This document shows positions 30,430 to 38,742 of a stretch of DNA of 64,000 nt, piece after piece. Source of the DNA: UBA668 sp039796575 (GTDB lineage Bacteria; Actinomycetota; Acidimicrobiia; Acidimicrobiales; Ilumatobacteraceae); NCBI GenBank assembly GCA_039796575.1, contig JBDKJP010000053.1:34465-98464 (forward strand). The letters are read 5' to 3'. The notes under the pieces were generated by a model. The model saw nothing but the letters and a program-made list of their open reading frames with translations. It did not search any database and was not told the origin of the DNA. Within the stretch, counting starts at the first letter, position 1; each line of letters begins with the position of its first letter. A program made the translations under genes and the position numbers.

Positions 30430-31416
30430 GTGCTGGCCCTCGACACGACGCCCCTGCCGCGCCGGCGACGGCTGCCCGGACTGCTGACGGTCGCGCTCCT
30501 CGTCACCGTCGCGGGCACCGTGGGTGTGCTCATCGCGGCCCGCCGAACGGTCGACGCCGTGGCCCGCGTGCCGGGCGTGGCCGAGGTGCTCAGCCCGGCC
30601 AGCAGCACCATCGACAACTACCTGCTCGTCGGCAGCGACAGCCGCGCCGCGGGCGACCCCAACACGGGCGACGGCGGCAGCGACATCGGTCAGCGCAGCG
30701 ACACCATCATGGTGCTGCGCTACGACAAGGAGTCGGGCAACGCCTCACTGCTGTCCATCCCGCGTGACCTGTGGGTCGACATCGCCGGCGACAGCGGTGA
30801 GAGCCGCATCAACGCCGCCTTCGGCAAGGGCCCCGACGTGCTGGTGCGCACGGTGCAGGAGGCGCTCGGCATCCCGGTGCACCACTACGTCGAGGTCGCC
30901 TTCACCGGCTTCAAGGATCTGGTCGAGGCGCTCGGCGGCGTGCAGGTCTGCTTCCTGTACCCGACCCGCGACCTCAACACCGGGCTCAACATCACCGAGC
31001 CCGGCTGCCACGTGCTCGACGGCACACAGGGCCTCGCGTACGCCCGAAGCCGCCACTACGAGGAGTTCCGCGACGGCGAGTGGCACGAGGACCCCACCAG
31101 CGACCTCGGCCGCTCCACGCGTCAACGGGCGTTCGTGAACGCCTGCCTGCAGGAGAGCGTGGCGCAACTGAAGACGAACCCGTTCCGCGCCGGCGAGCTC
31201 ATCGCCGCGATCGGCGCGGCCATCGGCATCGACGAGCACCTCGACCCCATCGAGGCGGGGGCGTCGTTGCGCAGCGCGGTCGACGGCGGGCTGCAGTCGT
31301 ACTCGCTCGACGTGGTGCCCGAGACCATCGACGGCAACGCGGTGCTGCTGCTCGGCGACGGCGCCGAACCGGTGCTGCAGTACTTCCGCGGCAACGGACC
31401 CGCGCCCGCACCCTGA
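30430..31416 (+). CDS. LytR-CpsA-Psr (LCP) family glycopolymer transferase
   Basis: The 328-residue protein has an N-terminal membrane helix (about 17-37) and an extracellular LCP domain: NYLLVGSDSRA, QRSDTIMVLRYD, LLSIPRDLWVDI, SRINAAFGKG and LAYARSRHY. LCP enzymes move undecaprenyl-linked polymers (wall teichoic acid, arabinogalactan, capsule) to peptidoglycan. The conserved Asp/Arg residues binding the lipid pyrophosphate are kept. The start is GTG 30430 with TACCGT ending 8 nt upstream and no Shine-Dalgarno. It is the first gene of a dTDP-sugar operon, which fits attachment of a rhamnose-type polymer to the cell wall. Confidence 0.92.
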   Translation: MLALDTTPLPRRRRLPGLLTVALLVTVAGTVGVLIAARRTVDAVARVPGVAEVLSPASSTIDNYLLVGSDSRAAGDPNTGDGGSDIGQRSDTIMVLRYDKESGNASLLSIPRDLWVDIAGDSGESRINAAFGKGPDVLVRTVQEALGIPVHHYVEVAFTGFKDLVEALGGVQVCFLYPTRDLNTGLNITEPGCHVLDGTQGLAYARSRHYEEFRDGEWHEDPTSDLGRSTRQRAFVNACLQESVAQLKTNPFRAGELIAAIGAAIGIDEHLDPIEAGASLRSAVDGGLQSYSLDVVPETIDGNAVLLLGDGAEPVLQYFRGNGPAPAP

Positions 31417-31438
31417 CCACGGTCCATACTGGAGCCCG

Positions 31439-31990
31439 ATGCCCAACGTACGAGAGAGCTCCCACATCGCCGGCGTGCACATCGTGGAACCCACCCTCCA
31501 CGGTGACCAGCGCGGCCTCTTCATCGAGACCTACCGCCGCGAGTGGTTCCCCAACGCACGCGAGATGCTGCAGGGCAACCGGTCGAACAAGCAGCAGGGT
31601 GCGGTGGTGGGCCTGCACTACCACCTGCACCAGGCCGACTACTGGTACTGCCCGGTCGGCACCATCCGCGTCGTGCTCCACGACCTGCGCGAGGGCGGCC
31701 CCACCTACGGCGGCACCGAGTGCTTCGACATCTCGGGCGAGAACCACCTCGGCGTGTACATCCCGCCGGGCGTGGCGCACGGCTTCGCCGCGCTCACCGA
31801 CGTGGTGATGACCTACCTCGTCGACGGCTACTACAACCCGGCCGACGAGCTGGGCGTGAAGTGGAACGACCCCGTCATCGGGGCCGACTGGGGTGTCACC
31901 GACCCCATCCTGTCCGCCCGCGACGAGGCCAACCCGCTGCGCGCCGACCTGCCCGAAGGCCGCCGCCCCTACTGGCCGATGAGGACCTGA
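31439..31990 (+). CDS. RmlC-like dTDP-sugar epimerase, variant active site
   Basis: The 183-residue cupin-fold protein resembles dTDP-4-dehydrorhamnose 3,5-epimerase: GVHIVEPTLHGDQRGLFIE, GLHYHLHQADYWYCPVG, IPPGVAHGFAALTD and WNDPVIGADW. Compared with the classic RGLHxQxxxxQGKLVRV, the Arg before GLH is Val and the catalytic Lys (QGK) is Asp (QAD); the catalytic His and the Tyr in DGYYNP are kept. This Q-x-DYW form is, as far as I recall, a frequent actinobacterial subfamily annotated as RmlC. It could be a true 3,5-epimerase or an enzyme with changed specificity. It sits one base before rmlB, so it acts on the same sugar nucleotide. Confidence 0.8.
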   Translation: MPNVRESSHIAGVHIVEPTLHGDQRGLFIETYRREWFPNAREMLQGNRSNKQQGAVVGLHYHLHQADYWYCPVGTIRVVLHDLREGGPTYGGTECFDISGENHLGVYIPPGVAHGFAALTDVVMTYLVDGYYNPADELGVKWNDPVIGADWGVTDPILSARDEANPLRADLPEGRRPYWPMRT

Positions 31991-31991
31991 C

Positions 31992-32957
31992 ATGAAGCTG
32001 TTCGTCACCGGAGCCGCCGGATTCATCGGCTCGAACTACGCCCGCTGGGTGCTCGCCAACAGCGACGACGAGATCACCATCTTCGACGCGCTCACCTACG
32101 CCGGGAACATGGAGAGCATCAACGACATCGTCGACGGGTCGCGCTGCCGGTTCGTGCACGCGAACATCTGCGACCGCGACGCGGTGCTCGCGGCGATGGA
32201 CGGCCACGACGCCGTGGTGCACTTCGCCGCCGAGAGCCACGTCGACCGCAGCATCAAGGACCCGTACGCGTTCGTGCACACCAACGTGTTCGGCACGAAC
32301 GTGCTGTGCGACGTCGCCCGCCAGGTCGGCGTGCAGAAGTTCCTGCACATCAGCACCGACGAGGTGTACGGCACCATCGACGAGGGCTCGTTCGTCGAGA
32401 CCGACATCCTCACGCCGCGCTCGCCGTACTCGGCGGCGAAGGCCGGCAGCGACCTCATCGCGCTCAGCTACGTCACCACCTACGGCCTGCCCGTGGTGGT
32501 CACCCGGTGCAGCAACAACTTCGGGCCGTACCAGTTCCCCGAGAAGGTGATCCCGCTGTTCACCACCAACCTGCTCGACGGCAAGAAGGTGCCGCTGTAC
32601 GGCGACGGTGGCAACGTGCGCGACTGGATCCACGTCGAGGACCACAACCGTGCCGCGCACCTCGTGCTCACCGACGGTGTGGTGGGCGAGGTGTACAACA
32701 TCGGCGCGCACCAGGAGATGACCAACAAGGAGCTCACCTACGCGCTGCTCGAGCTGACGGGCCGCGACGAGAGCTTCATCCAGCCGGTCGACGACCGTCT
32801 CGGCCACGACCGCCGCTACTCGGTCAACATCGACAAGGTCACCGCGCTCGGGTGGTCGATGCAGCGCACGTTCGACGAGAGCCTGCAGGAGACCGTGAAC
32901 TGGTACCGCGACAACCGCTGGTGGTGGGAGCCGTTGAAGGCCAAGGCCGGCCTCTGA
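31992..32957 (+). CDS. rmlB: dTDP-glucose 4,6-dehydratase
   Basis: The 321-residue extended SDR converts dTDP-glucose to dTDP-4-keto-6-deoxyglucose. It has the NAD loop TGAAGFIGSNYARWVL, HFAAESHVDRSI, the catalytic STDEVYG (Thr, Asp, Glu) and YSAAK (YxxxK), NNFGPYQFPEK and GDGGNVRDWIHVEDH. All catalytic residues of RmlB are present. It follows the RmlC-like gene after one base and its TGA shares a base with the ATG of rmlD (TGATG), so the genes are translationally coupled. No rmlA-type thymidylyltransferase is seen next to them. Confidence 0.94.
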   Translation: MKLFVTGAAGFIGSNYARWVLANSDDEITIFDALTYAGNMESINDIVDGSRCRFVHANICDRDAVLAAMDGHDAVVHFAAESHVDRSIKDPYAFVHTNVFGTNVLCDVARQVGVQKFLHISTDEVYGTIDEGSFVETDILTPRSPYSAAKAGSDLIALSYVTTYGLPVVVTRCSNNFGPYQFPEKVIPLFTTNLLDGKKVPLYGDGGNVRDWIHVEDHNRAAHLVLTDGVVGEVYNIGAHQEMTNKELTYALLELTGRDESFIQPVDDRLGHDRRYSVNIDKVTALGWSMQRTFDESLQETVNWYRDNRWWWEPLKAKAGL

Positions 32958-33811
32958 TGCGGGTGCTGGTCACCGGGGCGGCGGGGCAGCTCGGCACCGA
33001 TCTCGTCGCGGCGTGCACCGCCGCGGGCGACGCCGTGTTCGCGTTCGACCGTGCCGGCCTCGACGTGAGCGACCGCTCGGCCGTGCTCGGCGCGGTCACG
33101 TCACTCGCGCCCGACGCCGTCATCAACTGCGCGGCGTGGACCGCGGTCGATGCGTGCGAGGGCGACCCCGAGCTCGCGCTCGCCATGAACGGCACCGCCG
33201 TGCGCTGGTTGGCCGAGGCGTGCCACCGCAGCCGTTCGCACCTCGTGACGGTGAGCACCGACTACGTGTTCGACGGCAGCCTCGACCGGGCGTACCACGA
33301 ATGGGACGAACCGGCGCCGCAGAGCATCTACGGCATCACCAAGCTCATCGGCGAGAAGGAAGCACTGGTGCTCGGCCCGTCGGCCAGCGTGGTGCGCACG
33401 TCGTGGGTGTGCGGTGTGAACGGCAACAACATGGTGAAGACCATCATGCGCCTTGCCGGCCAGCACCCCGAGCTCGCGTTCGTGGCCGACCAGATCGGCT
33501 ATCCCACGTTCACGCAGGACCTCGCGCCGGTGCTGCGTCGCATCGCGCTCGACCGGCTGTCCGGCGTCATCCACGCCACGAACCAGGTCGCCGTGTCGTG
33601 GTTCGAGTTCGCCCAGGAAGTGGTGGCCGCGATGGGGAAGGACCCCGCGATGGTGCGGCCCATCACCACCGACGAGCTGCACCCGCCGCGCCCCGCGCCT
33701 CGTCCGGCCAACAGCGTGCTCGACAATGCGGTGCTGCGCCAGGCCGGGTACGAGCCACTGCGCGACCACCGCGAAGCACTGGCCGAGACCGTGCTCGCAC
33801 TGTCGTCGTGA
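32957..33811 (+). CDS. rmlD: dTDP-4-dehydrorhamnose reductase
   Basis: The 284-residue SDR reduces dTDP-4-keto-rhamnose to dTDP-rhamnose. Features: VLVTGAAGQLGTDL, VINCAAWTAVDACEGD, VSTDYVFDGS and YGITKLIGE with the Tyr/Lys pair, then RTSWVCG. The start ATG overlaps the rmlB stop by one base. Together with rmlB and the RmlC-like gene it gives a dTDP-L-rhamnose route, although the variant RmlC leaves open that a related 6-deoxysugar is made. cysC begins 15 nt downstream. Confidence 0.93.
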   Translation: MRVLVTGAAGQLGTDLVAACTAAGDAVFAFDRAGLDVSDRSAVLGAVTSLAPDAVINCAAWTAVDACEGDPELALAMNGTAVRWLAEACHRSRSHLVTVSTDYVFDGSLDRAYHEWDEPAPQSIYGITKLIGEKEALVLGPSASVVRTSWVCGVNGNNMVKTIMRLAGQHPELAFVADQIGYPTFTQDLAPVLRRIALDRLSGVIHATNQVAVSWFEFAQEVVAAMGKDPAMVRPITTDELHPPRPAPRPANSVLDNAVLRQAGYEPLRDHREALAETVLALSS

Positions 33812-33826
33812 CGTTCGCAGGCTGAC

Positions 33827-34393
33827 ATGGTCGATCGGCACGACCGGGCGCGCACGCTCGGACAGCAACCCACCGTGGTCTGGTTCACCGGCCTGTCGGG
33901 TGCGGGCAAGTCGACCATCGCCGAGCTCGTCGAGGCCGAGTTGCAGCATCGGTGCGTGGCCACGTACGTGCTCGACGGCGACGCCGTGCGCGCCGGCCTC
34001 AGCAGCGACCTCGGCTTCGCCGACGCCGACCGCGTGGAGAACATCCGCCGCGCGGTGGAGGTGGCGGCCTTGATGGCCGACGCCGGGCTGGTGGTGCTCG
34101 TGGCGTTCATCTCCCCGTTCCGCGCAGAGCGCGACGCGGCCCGCGCGCGCTTCGCCGCCGACGAGTTCGTCGAGGTGCACGTCGACGTCACGCTCGAGGT
34201 GGCCGAGCAGCGCGACCCGAAGGGCCTCTATGCGAAGGCGCGCGCCGGTCTCATCCCGTCGTTCACCGGCATCGACTCCCCGTACGAGCCGCCGGTCGAT
34301 CCTGACCTGCGCATCGACACCACGGTCGGCTCCGCAGAGGCCGCAGCCGACGCGGTGGTGGCGCTGTTGGAGGCACGCGGCCGCCTCGGCTGA
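33827..34393 (+). CDS. cysC: Adenylyl-sulfate (APS) kinase
   Basis: The 188-residue protein is an APS kinase: P-loop WFTGLSGAGKST, LDGDAVRAGLSSDLGF, the ENIRR motif, FISPFRAERDAAR and KGLYAKARAGLIPSFTGIDSPYE. It phosphorylates adenylyl sulfate to PAPS, the sulfate donor for sulfotransferases. Its position at the end of the LCP-rhamnose operon, without cysD, cysN or cysH nearby, hints that PAPS is used to sulfate a glycan, but no sulfotransferase gene is in the window. It ends 23 nt from the convergent EamA gene. Confidence 0.93.
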   Translation: MVDRHDRARTLGQQPTVVWFTGLSGAGKSTIAELVEAELQHRCVATYVLDGDAVRAGLSSDLGFADADRVENIRRAVEVAALMADAGLVVLVAFISPFRAERDAARARFAADEFVEVHVDVTLEVAEQRDPKGLYAKARAGLIPSFTGIDSPYEPPVDPDLRIDTTVGSAEAAADAVVALLEARGRLG

Positions 34394-34415
34394 CCGTCCC
34401 CAGAACCCACCGTGG

Positions 34416-35246
34416 TCAGTGTGTGCCGGCCACCGCGGCGGCGCCGCCGACGGCGAGCACGATGCCCACCACGTTGAGCGGACGCAGGCGCTCGCCGTCC
34501 AGCCGCACGGCCAGCCCGGCCGTCACCACCGGGTACAGCGAGCCGAGCACGGTGGCCAACGAGATCGGGCCGATCTGCAACGCACGGGCGATGCACACGC
34601 CGGCCACCACGCTGCACACGCCGCTGCCGACCGCGCCCATCGGCACGGGCAGCACCGTGGCACGCTGCACCAGCACCACCACGCCGATGGCCGCGGCGCC
34701 GACCACGAACGACGCCGCGACGGGCCACTGACCGCTGTCCTGGTCGGTGTGACCGAGCAGCAGGAAGTACGCCGCATAGCCGCAGCCGGCCACGAACGAC
34801 AGCGTGAGCTCGGTGCGCAGCGTGAGCGAGCCGTCGCCGCCCGGTCGCATGGCCACCATCGGGATGGCGGCGACCACGACCGCCATGGCGATCCACGTGA
34901 TCGGCTCGAGGTCGGAGCCGCCGAACAGGTCGACCAGCACGGGGAGCAGCACGCCGGTGGCGGCGGTGACCGGTGCGACGATCGACATCCGTCCGTGGGC
35001 CAGTGCGTGGAAGAACCCGATCGTCGCGAGCGCAGCGGTCACCCCCGACGCGCCGCCGAGCAGCAGGTCGCCACCGTGCAGTTGCTCCCAGCCCAGCAGC
35101 AACGCGGCCACCACCGCGAGCACGGCCGCGGTGAGCTGACCGACGAACGTCACCACCAGCGCGGGTCGGGCCACGCTGGCGCGTCCGCCCAGGTAGTCGC
35201 CGAGACCGACCACCACCGCGGCCACCAGGGCGAGCACTCCGACCAT
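34416..35246 (-). CDS. EamA family transporter
   Basis: The 276-residue protein has about ten hydrophobic helices in two EamA repeats (drug/metabolite transporter superfamily). Typical segments are FFHALAHGRMSIVAPVTAATGVLLPV and ALQIGPISLATVLGSLYPVVTAGLA. The substrate is not evident. TACACT (complement of 35253-35258) ends 6 nt before its ATG with no Shine-Dalgarno, so the mRNA is probably leaderless. It is divergent from the dioxygenase gene, 50 nt apart, with overlapping -10-like elements. Confidence 0.8.
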   Translation of the reverse strand: MVGVLALVAAVVVGLGDYLGGRASVARPALVVTFVGQLTAAVLAVVAALLLGWEQLHGGDLLLGGASGVTAALATIGFFHALAHGRMSIVAPVTAATGVLLPVLVDLFGGSDLEPITWIAMAVVVAAIPMVAMRPGGDGSLTLRTELTLSFVAGCGYAAYFLLLGHTDQDSGQWPVAASFVVGAAAIGVVVLVQRATVLPVPMGAVGSGVCSVVAGVCIARALQIGPISLATVLGSLYPVVTAGLAVRLDGERLRPLNVVGIVLAVGGAAAVAGTH

Positions 35247-35252
35247 CCCGGG

Positions 35253-35262
35253 AGTGTAGATT
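35253..35262. promoter_or_regulatory. Overlapping divergent -10 elements
   Basis: On the minus strand TACACT (complement of 35253-35258) lies 6 nt before the EamA ATG; on the plus strand TAGATT (35257-35262) lies 34 nt before the dioxygenase ATG. The two hexamers share bases 35257-35258, so the two promoters cannot be bound at once. Confidence 0.45.
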
Positions 35263-35296
35263 GTTCGGGACCAAACGAATTCGAAGGGGGAAGGTC

Positions 35297-36157
35297 ATGG
35301 GGGAAGTCGTCGGTGCGGCACTCGTGTCGCACGTGCCGCCGCTGGTGCTGCCCGAGGTGACCCGTCTCGAGATGAACGGTGGCAAGGACTTCACCATCCT
35401 CGAGGGCCTCCACCGCATCCGCAAGGAGATCGACGCGCTCGAACCCGACACCATCGTGGTGCTCGACTCGCACTGGTTCACCACGTTCGAGTTCGTCGTC
35501 AGCGCGCACGACCGTCGCAGCGGGAAGTTCACCAGCGAGGAGCTGCCGCGCGGCAACCCGCAGATGCCGTACGACATGCCCGGCGACCCTGCGCTCGCGC
35601 ACCTGATGGCCGAGGTGGCCGACGAGCGCGACGACGTGTGGGTGCACGCCAGCGACGACCCGTGCCTTCCGGTGCGCTACGCCACGGTGTACCTCACGCC
35701 CTTCCTCCAGCGCGACGAGAAGTGGGTGTCGTTCAGCCTCTGCCAGACCGCCGAGTACGACGACTTCATCGACACCGGCGCCGTCATCGGTGAGGCCATC
35801 CGCCGCTCCGACCGCCGTGTCGTGCTGGTGGCCAGCGGTGCGCTCTCGCACAAGTTCTGGCCCCTCCGTGAGCTCCGCCAACACGAGGCCGCCGACCCGG
35901 TGCACCTGCGCAGCCCCGAGCACCGCGCCGCCGACGAGCGCCTCATCGCCATGCTCGAGCGTGGCGACCACGCGGCCGCGCTCGACTTCTACCCCGAGTT
36001 CCGCCAGTACTCGCCGGAGGGCCGGTTCGGGCACTACCTGCTCATGGCGTCGGCCATGGGTGGGCACGCCTGGAACTGGCCGGGCACGGCGATGAGCGAC
36101 TATGAAAACGCCGCCGGCACCGGCAACGTCCAGATGTGGTTCCCGGCGGGCCACTGA
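35297..36157 (+). CDS. Class III extradiol ring-cleavage dioxygenase (HpaD/LigB type)
   Basis: The 286-residue protein belongs to the LigB-type extradiol dioxygenases. AALVSHVPPLVLPEVTRLE near the start and VVLDSHWFTTFEF carry the two likely iron-binding histidines (about residues 11 and 56), and ASGALSHKFWPLREL the conserved His near the active site; a C-terminal Glu would be the third ligand. It resembles homoprotocatechuate 2,3-dioxygenase of E. coli strain C, so a catechol with an acidic side chain is a reasonable substrate. ATG 35297 has GGGGGAAGG a few bases upstream. The next gene is a fumarylacetoacetase-family hydrolase 19 nt on, which fits a meta-cleavage pathway. Confidence 0.82.
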   Translation: MGEVVGAALVSHVPPLVLPEVTRLEMNGGKDFTILEGLHRIRKEIDALEPDTIVVLDSHWFTTFEFVVSAHDRRSGKFTSEELPRGNPQMPYDMPGDPALAHLMAEVADERDDVWVHASDDPCLPVRYATVYLTPFLQRDEKWVSFSLCQTAEYDDFIDTGAVIGEAIRRSDRRVVLVASGALSHKFWPLRELRQHEAADPVHLRSPEHRAADERLIAMLERGDHAAALDFYPEFRQYSPEGRFGHYLLMASAMGGHAWNWPGTAMSDYENAAGTGNVQMWFPAGH

Positions 36158-36176
36158 GCAACCCAGGAGATCTCCC

Positions 36177-37022
36177 ATGCGTTTGGCCAACCTCGACGGA
36201 CGCGCCGTCATCGTGGTCGACGGGCACGCCGTCGACGTCGAACGGGCCAGTGACGGCCGCCTCGGCAGCGACCCGATGCTCCTCAGCGACCTCGCCAACC
36301 ACGACGCCCTCCGCGCCGTCGCCGCAGCGGCCGACGCCGCGGCCTGGCCGGTGCTCGACGAGTCGAAACTCGGTGCACCCGTGCCGCGCCCGCCGAAGGG
36401 CTACGGCGTCGGGCTGAACTACAAGCAGCACGCCTTCGAGAGCGGCCGCGAGCTGCCCACCGAACCGCACCTGTTCGCGAAGACCGAGAACTGCGTGTGC
36501 GGGCCGTTCGACGAGATCGTCATCCCCGCCGGGCTCGACATGATCGACTACGAGACCGAGCTCGTCATCGTGTTCGGCCGCACCTGCAAGGGCGCCACCC
36601 GGGAGAACGCGTGGAGCTTCCTCGCCGGCGTCACCGGCGGGCAGGACATCAGCGACCGCGGCGAGCAGTTCCGGCCACCGCTGAAGCAGTTCACCATCGC
36701 CAAGTCGTACGACACGTTCGGCCCCACCGGCCCGTACCTCGTCACCGCCGACGAGCTGCCCGACCCCGACGCGCTCGAGCTGAAGGGCACCGTGAGCGGC
36801 GAGGTGATGCAGGAGGCCAACACGAACGACCTCATCTTCGACGTGTCCGCACTCGTGGTGTGGCTCAGCCGGTACATCACGTTCCAGCCGGGCGACCTGG
36901 TGTGGACCGGCACGCCCGGCGGCGTGGGCGAGGCCCGCGGTCGGTTCCTGCGCGACGGCGACGTCGTCGAGACGTTCATCGCCGGCATCGGCACGATGCG
37001 CAATCCCGTCGTCGAGCGGTAG
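36177..37022 (+). CDS. Fumarylacetoacetate hydrolase family protein
   Basis: The 281-residue protein has an N-terminal cap and a C-terminal FAH fold with YGVGLNYKQHAFES, the metal-binding DYETELVIVFG (Glu pair), GQDISDRGEQFRPPLKQFTIAKSYDTFGP and VWTGTPGGVGEAR. Members split or isomerise ring-cleavage products and 3-acylpyruvates (HpaG, fumarylpyruvate hydrolase). AGGAGA lies 8 nt upstream of the ATG. It probably handles the product of the preceding dioxygenase; the exact step cannot be fixed from sequence. A cupin gene follows 9 nt later. Confidence 0.87.
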   Translation: MRLANLDGRAVIVVDGHAVDVERASDGRLGSDPMLLSDLANHDALRAVAAAADAAAWPVLDESKLGAPVPRPPKGYGVGLNYKQHAFESGRELPTEPHLFAKTENCVCGPFDEIVIPAGLDMIDYETELVIVFGRTCKGATRENAWSFLAGVTGGQDISDRGEQFRPPLKQFTIAKSYDTFGPTGPYLVTADELPDPDALELKGTVSGEVMQEANTNDLIFDVSALVVWLSRYITFQPGDLVWTGTPGGVGEARGRFLRDGDVVETFIAGIGTMRNPVVER

Positions 37023-37031
37023 GGCCCGGTC

Positions 37032-37397
37032 GTGGACGTCATTCCCGAAGGCGACAGGTCGATGCTCTACGGCGGCCGGTTCACCGGCACCGTCGAGCTC
37101 GAGATGCTCCACGCCACCCCCACCGACGACCAGCCCGACACGGCGCTCGTGCACTTCAAGGACGGCGCCGTCAGCTTCTGGCACCTGCACCCCGGCGGGC
37201 AGCAGTTGTTCGTGGTGTCGGGTGAGGCACGTGTGGGCACCGAGGCCGACGGTGAGGTGCGGCTCGCCCCCGGCACCCTGGTGGTGTGCCCGCCGAACGA
37301 ACGGCACTGGCACGGTGCCGCACCCGGCAACGACAGCACCCTCCTGGCGGTCACCTGGGGCACCACCCAGTGGGAGACCGTCGCGCCCGAGGTGTAG
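37032..37397 (+). CDS. Cupin domain protein
   Basis: The 121-residue protein is a single cupin barrel. VSFWHLHPGGQQLFVVSGEARV gives the first motif (two His and a Gln in place of Glu) and PPNERHWHGAAP the second with its His. LVVCPPNERHWHGAAPG resembles quercetin-dioxygenase-like cupins and the carboxymuconolactone-associated type. Function is unknown; in this place it may bind metal and act on an aromatic breakdown product. The start is GTG 37032, and the FAD hydroxylase GTG follows 5 nt after its stop, so the genes form one transcript. Confidence 0.82.
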   Translation: MDVIPEGDRSMLYGGRFTGTVELEMLHATPTDDQPDTALVHFKDGAVSFWHLHPGGQQLFVVSGEARVGTEADGEVRLAPGTLVVCPPNERHWHGAAPGNDSTLLAVTWGTTQWETVAPEV

Positions 37398-37402
37398 CGG
37401 GC

Positions 37403-38695
37403 GTGGCTGCGTCGTTCGACGTCGCCATCGTGGGCCTCGGGCCCACCGGCGTCACCCTCGCGCACGTGCTCGGGCGAGCCGGGTTGCGCGTGGTGGTGTA
37501 CGAACGCAGCACTGCGCCGTACAGCCAGCCGCGCGCCTGCCACCTCGACGCCGAGATCGCCCGCGTGTTCCAGTGGCTCGGCTTCGAGGCCGACCTGCAC
37601 CGGCTGCTCACCGTGTCGTCCGGCATGGACTACGTCGACGCGAAGGGCACCCCGCTGTTCACGTTCGAGGGGTTCGAGCGCGAACCGCTGCTCGGATGGC
37701 ACGAGGACTACGTGTTCGTGCAGCCGCAGCTGGAGGTGATGCTGCGCTCGGGGCTCGAATGGTTCCCGAACGTCGAGATCCGCCTCGGCGACGAGGCGCC
37801 GGGCATCGACGCGCTGCTCGCGCAGGCCACGTACGTGGTCGGCTGCGACGGCGCCACCAGCGGCACGCGTGACGCCATCGGTGTGCGCTTCCGTGACCTG
37901 CTCTACCACCAGCCGTGGTTGGTGGTCGACGTCACGTTGCACGACACGGCCGTGCCGCCGTTGCCGCCCGTCATCCAGCAGGTGTGCGATCCCGAGCGCC
38001 TCGCCACGTTCGTGCCGTCGCACGGCGCCTACCGCCGGTGGGAGTTCCTGCTCCACGGCGACGAGCACCCCGACCCGTGGGGGTTGCTCGCCCCGTGGGG
38101 TGTCACCGCCGACAACGCCACGCTCGTACGCGCCGCGCGCTACCGCTTCCACGCGCTCGTGGCCGAGCAGTGGCGTGGCGGGCCCGAGGGTCGGGTGTTC
38201 CTGTGTGGCGACGCCGCGCACATGATGCCGCCGTTCATGGGGCAGGGGCTGTGCAGCGGCGTGCGCGACGCGGTGAACCTCGGGTGGAAGCTCGTCGAGG
38301 TGCTGCAGGGGGTGTCGCCGCGTCGCCTGCTCGACACCTACGAGGCCGAACGCCGTCCGCACGTGGAGGCCGTCACCGACCTGTCCATCGAGGCCGGCCG
38401 CACGCTCAGCCGCCTGGCCGACGACCCCACCGACCTGCCGGTGGCCAGCACCCCCGACCCGCGACGCTGGTCGCGCCTGCCCGGGCTCGACCTCGGCGGC
38501 GAGTTCCCGGTGGGCCATCTGCTGCCGCAGCCCGACCGCCTCGACGACCGCCTGCCCGACGGCTGGGTGTGGGTGGCCGCCGACGCCGGGTTCACGGCCC
38601 CCGACGACCGCCCCGTGGTGGTCGAGCCCCGCGCCACCTACGGCGAGCGCGCCGTGCTCGTACGCCCCGACCGCTACATCGCCGCCACCGCCTGA
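37403..38695 (+). CDS. FAD-dependent aromatic hydroxylase (MhpA-like)
   Basis: The 430-residue protein is a class A flavin monooxygenase: FAD loop VAIVGLGPTGVTLAHVLG, the DG motif VVGCDGATSGTRDAIG and the second FAD motif FLCGDAAHMMPPFMGQG. It is closest in pattern to 3-(3-hydroxyphenyl)propionate hydroxylase, which adds an ortho hydroxyl to make a catechol. The protein ends about 100 residues earlier than MhpA, losing most of the thioredoxin-like C-terminal domain. Start GTG 37403 comes 5 nt after the cupin gene. With the extradiol dioxygenase and the hydrolase it forms a hydroxylation, ring cleavage and hydrolysis sequence. The TGA lies in the palindrome at 38693. Confidence 0.87.
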   Translation: MAASFDVAIVGLGPTGVTLAHVLGRAGLRVVVYERSTAPYSQPRACHLDAEIARVFQWLGFEADLHRLLTVSSGMDYVDAKGTPLFTFEGFEREPLLGWHEDYVFVQPQLEVMLRSGLEWFPNVEIRLGDEAPGIDALLAQATYVVGCDGATSGTRDAIGVRFRDLLYHQPWLVVDVTLHDTAVPPLPPVIQQVCDPERLATFVPSHGAYRRWEFLLHGDEHPDPWGLLAPWGVTADNATLVRAARYRFHALVAEQWRGGPEGRVFLCGDAAHMMPPFMGQGLCSGVRDAVNLGWKLVEVLQGVSPRRLLDTYEAERRPHVEAVTDLSIEAGRTLSRLADDPTDLPVASTPDPRRWSRLPGLDLGGEFPVGHLLPQPDRLDDRLPDGWVWVAADAGFTAPDDRPVVVEPRATYGERAVLVRPDRYIAATA

Positions 38696-38720
38696 CCCGC
38701 GAACTCAAGTTCGCGGGTCA
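38693..38720. terminator. 28-bp inverted repeat at convergent gene ends
   Basis: Arms TGACCCGCGAACT (38693-38705) and its complement (38708-38720) pair perfectly around a 2-nt CA centre. The first three bases are the stop codon of the FAD hydroxylase gene. The core is nearly the same as the palindrome at 27847-27868, so this is a recurring element, probably a terminator. Confidence 0.6.
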
Positions 38721-38724
38721 GGCG

Positions 38725-38742
38725 CGCGAACTCACGTTCGCG
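38725..38742. repeat. Second, imperfect copy of the CGCGAAC palindrome
   Basis: CGCGAAC (38725-38731) and GTTCGCG (38736-38742) pair around a 4-nt TCAC loop. The loop holds the stop codon of the P450 gene (38732-38734, minus strand), so each of the two convergent genes ends in its own copy of the palindrome. Confidence 0.55.

Noticed and set aside
34390..34419. Terminator hairpin between cysC and the EamA gene (CTGACC and GGTCAG)
   Set aside because: The stem is only 6 bp with an 18-nt loop and mainly reflects the two stop codons.
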